A stretch of DNA of 64,000 bases from Cedecea neteri (GTDB lineage Bacteria; Pseudomonadota; Gammaproteobacteria; Enterobacterales; Enterobacteriaceae): assembly GCF_000757825.1 (NCBI RefSeq), contig NZ_CP009451.1, positions 1,240,001 through 1,304,000 on the forward strand. The letters run 5' to 3'. Each line of letters starts with the position of its first letter. The stretch's first letter is position 1. Under the pieces are notes generated by a model that saw only the letters and a program-made list of their open reading frames with translations, was not told where the DNA came from and made no database searches. Position numbers and translations under genes: made by a program. Below, piece after piece: positions 62,756 through 64,000 of the stretch.

Positions 62756-62790
62756 GAAGCCGATTTGCACAAATCGGCTTCCCGTTTCGC
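62756..62790 (+). terminator. Terminator of the small exported protein gene
   Basis: GAAGCCGATTT, loop GCAC, AAATCGGCTTC, a perfect 11-bp stem followed by CCGTTTCG; the T run is short. Confidence 0.6.
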
Positions 62791-62855
62791 TCAACTTAGT
62801 ATAAAAAGCAGGTTTTGAAATAACCCTCTATTCCACCGTACAGCAAGGAGCAACC

Positions 62856-64000
62856 TTGAACACATTATCGGTTTCTCGTCGCGCCGCAGCCCTGGCTTTC
62901 GCCGTGGCGCTGAGTGCATGTAGCTCAACCCCACCCCAGGACAAACCGTCTACTCAGGTGGCGCCGGGAACCCAGTCCCGCCCGATCCTGGCGGCTGACG
63001 AAGCGCAGAATTTTGTGGCTGCACGCTACTTCACGTCAATGAATCCAAATGAAGCCGCGTGGACGCCATCCTCGATTCGTACTCCTCAGCAACCTGATTT
63101 CGTGGTTGGCCCTGCTGGCACAGCCGGGGTAACCCACACGTCAATTCAGGCCGCCGTCGATGCAGCGATTATCAAGCACAGCAGCTCCCGACTTTATATC
63201 GCCATTATGCCGGGTGAATATGAAGGTACCGTGTATATTCCGGCCGCCTCCGGGAGCGTAACGCTGTACGGGACTTCAGGTAATGCAGACGATGTTAAAA
63301 TTGGCCTGACGCTGGACTCCGAAACCGACCCGGTAACGTGGCGCCGCACCGTTAACCCGGCGGGTAAATACATGCCTGGGAAGCCTGCATGGTACATGTT
63401 TGACAGCTGCCAGAGCCGCCGTAGCGCGACCGTTGGCGTGATGTGTTCCGCCGCCGTTTGGTCGCAAAATAATGGTCTGCAGCTGCAGAACCTGACTATC
63501 CAGAACACCCTGGGTGATAACGTGGATGCCGGTAACCACCAGGCCGTGGCGTTGCGCAGCGATGGCGACAAAGTACAGTTGAACAACGTTCACCTGCTGG
63601 GCCGTCAGAATACCTTCTTCGTCACCAACAGCGACGTTCAGAACCGCATGCTGACCAACCGTCAGCCACGCACGCTGGTGACCAACAGCTACATCGAAGG
63701 GGATGTGGACGTGGTCGCCGGCCGTGGTGCAGTGGTGTTCGATAACACCGATTTCCGCCTGGTGAACAGCCGCACTAAAGAAGGTTCGGTGTTCGCGCCA
63801 GCCACTCTGCCGAACATCTACTACGGCTTCCTGGCAATCAACAGCCGCTTTACCGCAGCCGGTGACGCTCAGCTGGGTCGCTCCTGGGATTTAGCCGGCA
63901 GCGAAAACGGCCAGACTGCAAATGGTCAGGTTGTTATCCGCGACAGCGTGATCAATGAAGGCTTCAACACGGCTAAACCGTGGGGCGATGCGCTGGAGTC
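62856..64000 (+). CDS. ybhC: YbhC, outer-membrane lipoprotein of the pectinesterase family (cut by window end)
   Basis: The first 381 residues are visible. The TTG start has AAGGAG 6 nt upstream. The lipobox LSAC (19-22) gives a lipidated Cys22. The pectin-methylesterase-like beta-helix shows PDFVVGPAGTAGVTHTSIQ, QNNGLQLQNLTI, GRQNTFFVTNS and EGDVDVVAGRGAVVFD. In E. coli YbhC has acyl-CoA thioesterase activity and no pectinesterase activity. The neighbour bioA agrees with E. coli order. Confidence 0.93.
   Translation, partial: MNTLSVSRRAAALAFAVALSACSSTPPQDKPSTQVAPGTQSRPILAADEAQNFVAARYFTSMNPNEAAWTPSSIRTPQQPDFVVGPAGTAGVTHTSIQAAVDAAIIKHSSSRLYIAIMPGEYEGTVYIPAASGSVTLYGTSGNADDVKIGLTLDSETDPVTWRRTVNPAGKYMPGKPAWYMFDSCQSRRSATVGVMCSAAVWSQNNGLQLQNLTIQNTLGDNVDAGNHQAVALRSDGDKVQLNNVHLLGRQNTFFVTNSDVQNRMLTNRQPRTLVTNSYIEGDVDVVAGRGAVVFDNTDFRLVNSRTKEGSVFAPATLPNIYYGFLAINSRFTAAGDAQLGRSWDLAGSENGQTANGQVVIRDSVINEGFNTAKPWGDALE

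Overview
The window (about 57 percent GC by eye) comes from an enteric bacterium of the Enterobacteriaceae. Gene content and order closely follow Escherichia coli over two long stretches: mlrA-yohO-yehWXY-osmF, then bglX-dld-pbpG-yohC-yohD through yohP to dusC; and rhlE-cecR-ybhGFSR-ybhQ-ybhL-moaEDCBA-ybhK-uvrB-bioDCFB/bioA-ybhC. In E. coli these two blocks are far apart; here they meet at dusC/rhlE. The species cannot be fixed from the sequence alone, but an hrp-type type III secretion (T3S) cargo region suggests a plant-associated enteric.

Positions 1-8700 are the edge of an Hrp T3S island: the start of a gene that looks like the enhancer-binding regulator hrpS runs off the left edge, followed by an AT-rich spacer with an RcsAB-like box, a harpin-like protein carrying a lytic transglycosylase domain, a separate IagB-type transglycosylase, the chaperone dspF and the 1813-residue AvrE-family effector dspE. 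Three good HrpL-type hrp boxes (GGAACY, 15 bp, YCACNNA) sit in front of the three transcription units. The chromosomal gene roxA (ycfD) borders the island.

Positions 10000-19300 hold mlrA, yohO and the yehWXY-osmF ABC importer, plus a glutamine-synthetase/PuuA-like ligase and a GT20 trehalose-phosphate-synthase paralogue that has lost key nucleotide-sugar-binding residues. This block is bracketed by two directly repeated noncoding elements (10103-10674 and 18741-19278). Both copies form the same series of hairpins; many stems differ by compensatory base pairs, and two hairpins have loop TCCCG while two others have the exactly complementary loop CGGGA. This is the strongest candidate for an undescribed structured RNA or RNA-encoding mobile element. 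A YceI-like periplasmic protein and a second folC-like gene follow, then bglX.

Positions 28000-39000 carry an ERIC repeat, a divergent TetR/NTF2-like pair with twin operators, a methyltransferase, yohP, a LysR regulator and a beta-glucoside regulon (OprD-like porin, secreted SurE-like phosphatase, bglG, bglF, bglB). Three separate BglG-type antiterminator targets with overlapping terminators punctuate this regulon.

Positions 39000-64000 are mostly core housekeeping: tRNA modification (dusC), an RNA helicase, the CecR-controlled ybhGFSR exporter, molybdopterin synthesis with its leader RNA, uvrB with a LexA box, and the biotin genes with the BirA operator. Between uvrB and bioD lies a small accessory insert: an orphan LivF/UrtE-like ATPase with a degenerate signature motif, and a two-gene operon (small GSH-motif protein plus helix-turn-helix protein) behind a perfect palindrome, organised like a toxin-antitoxin module. 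The window ends inside ybhC.
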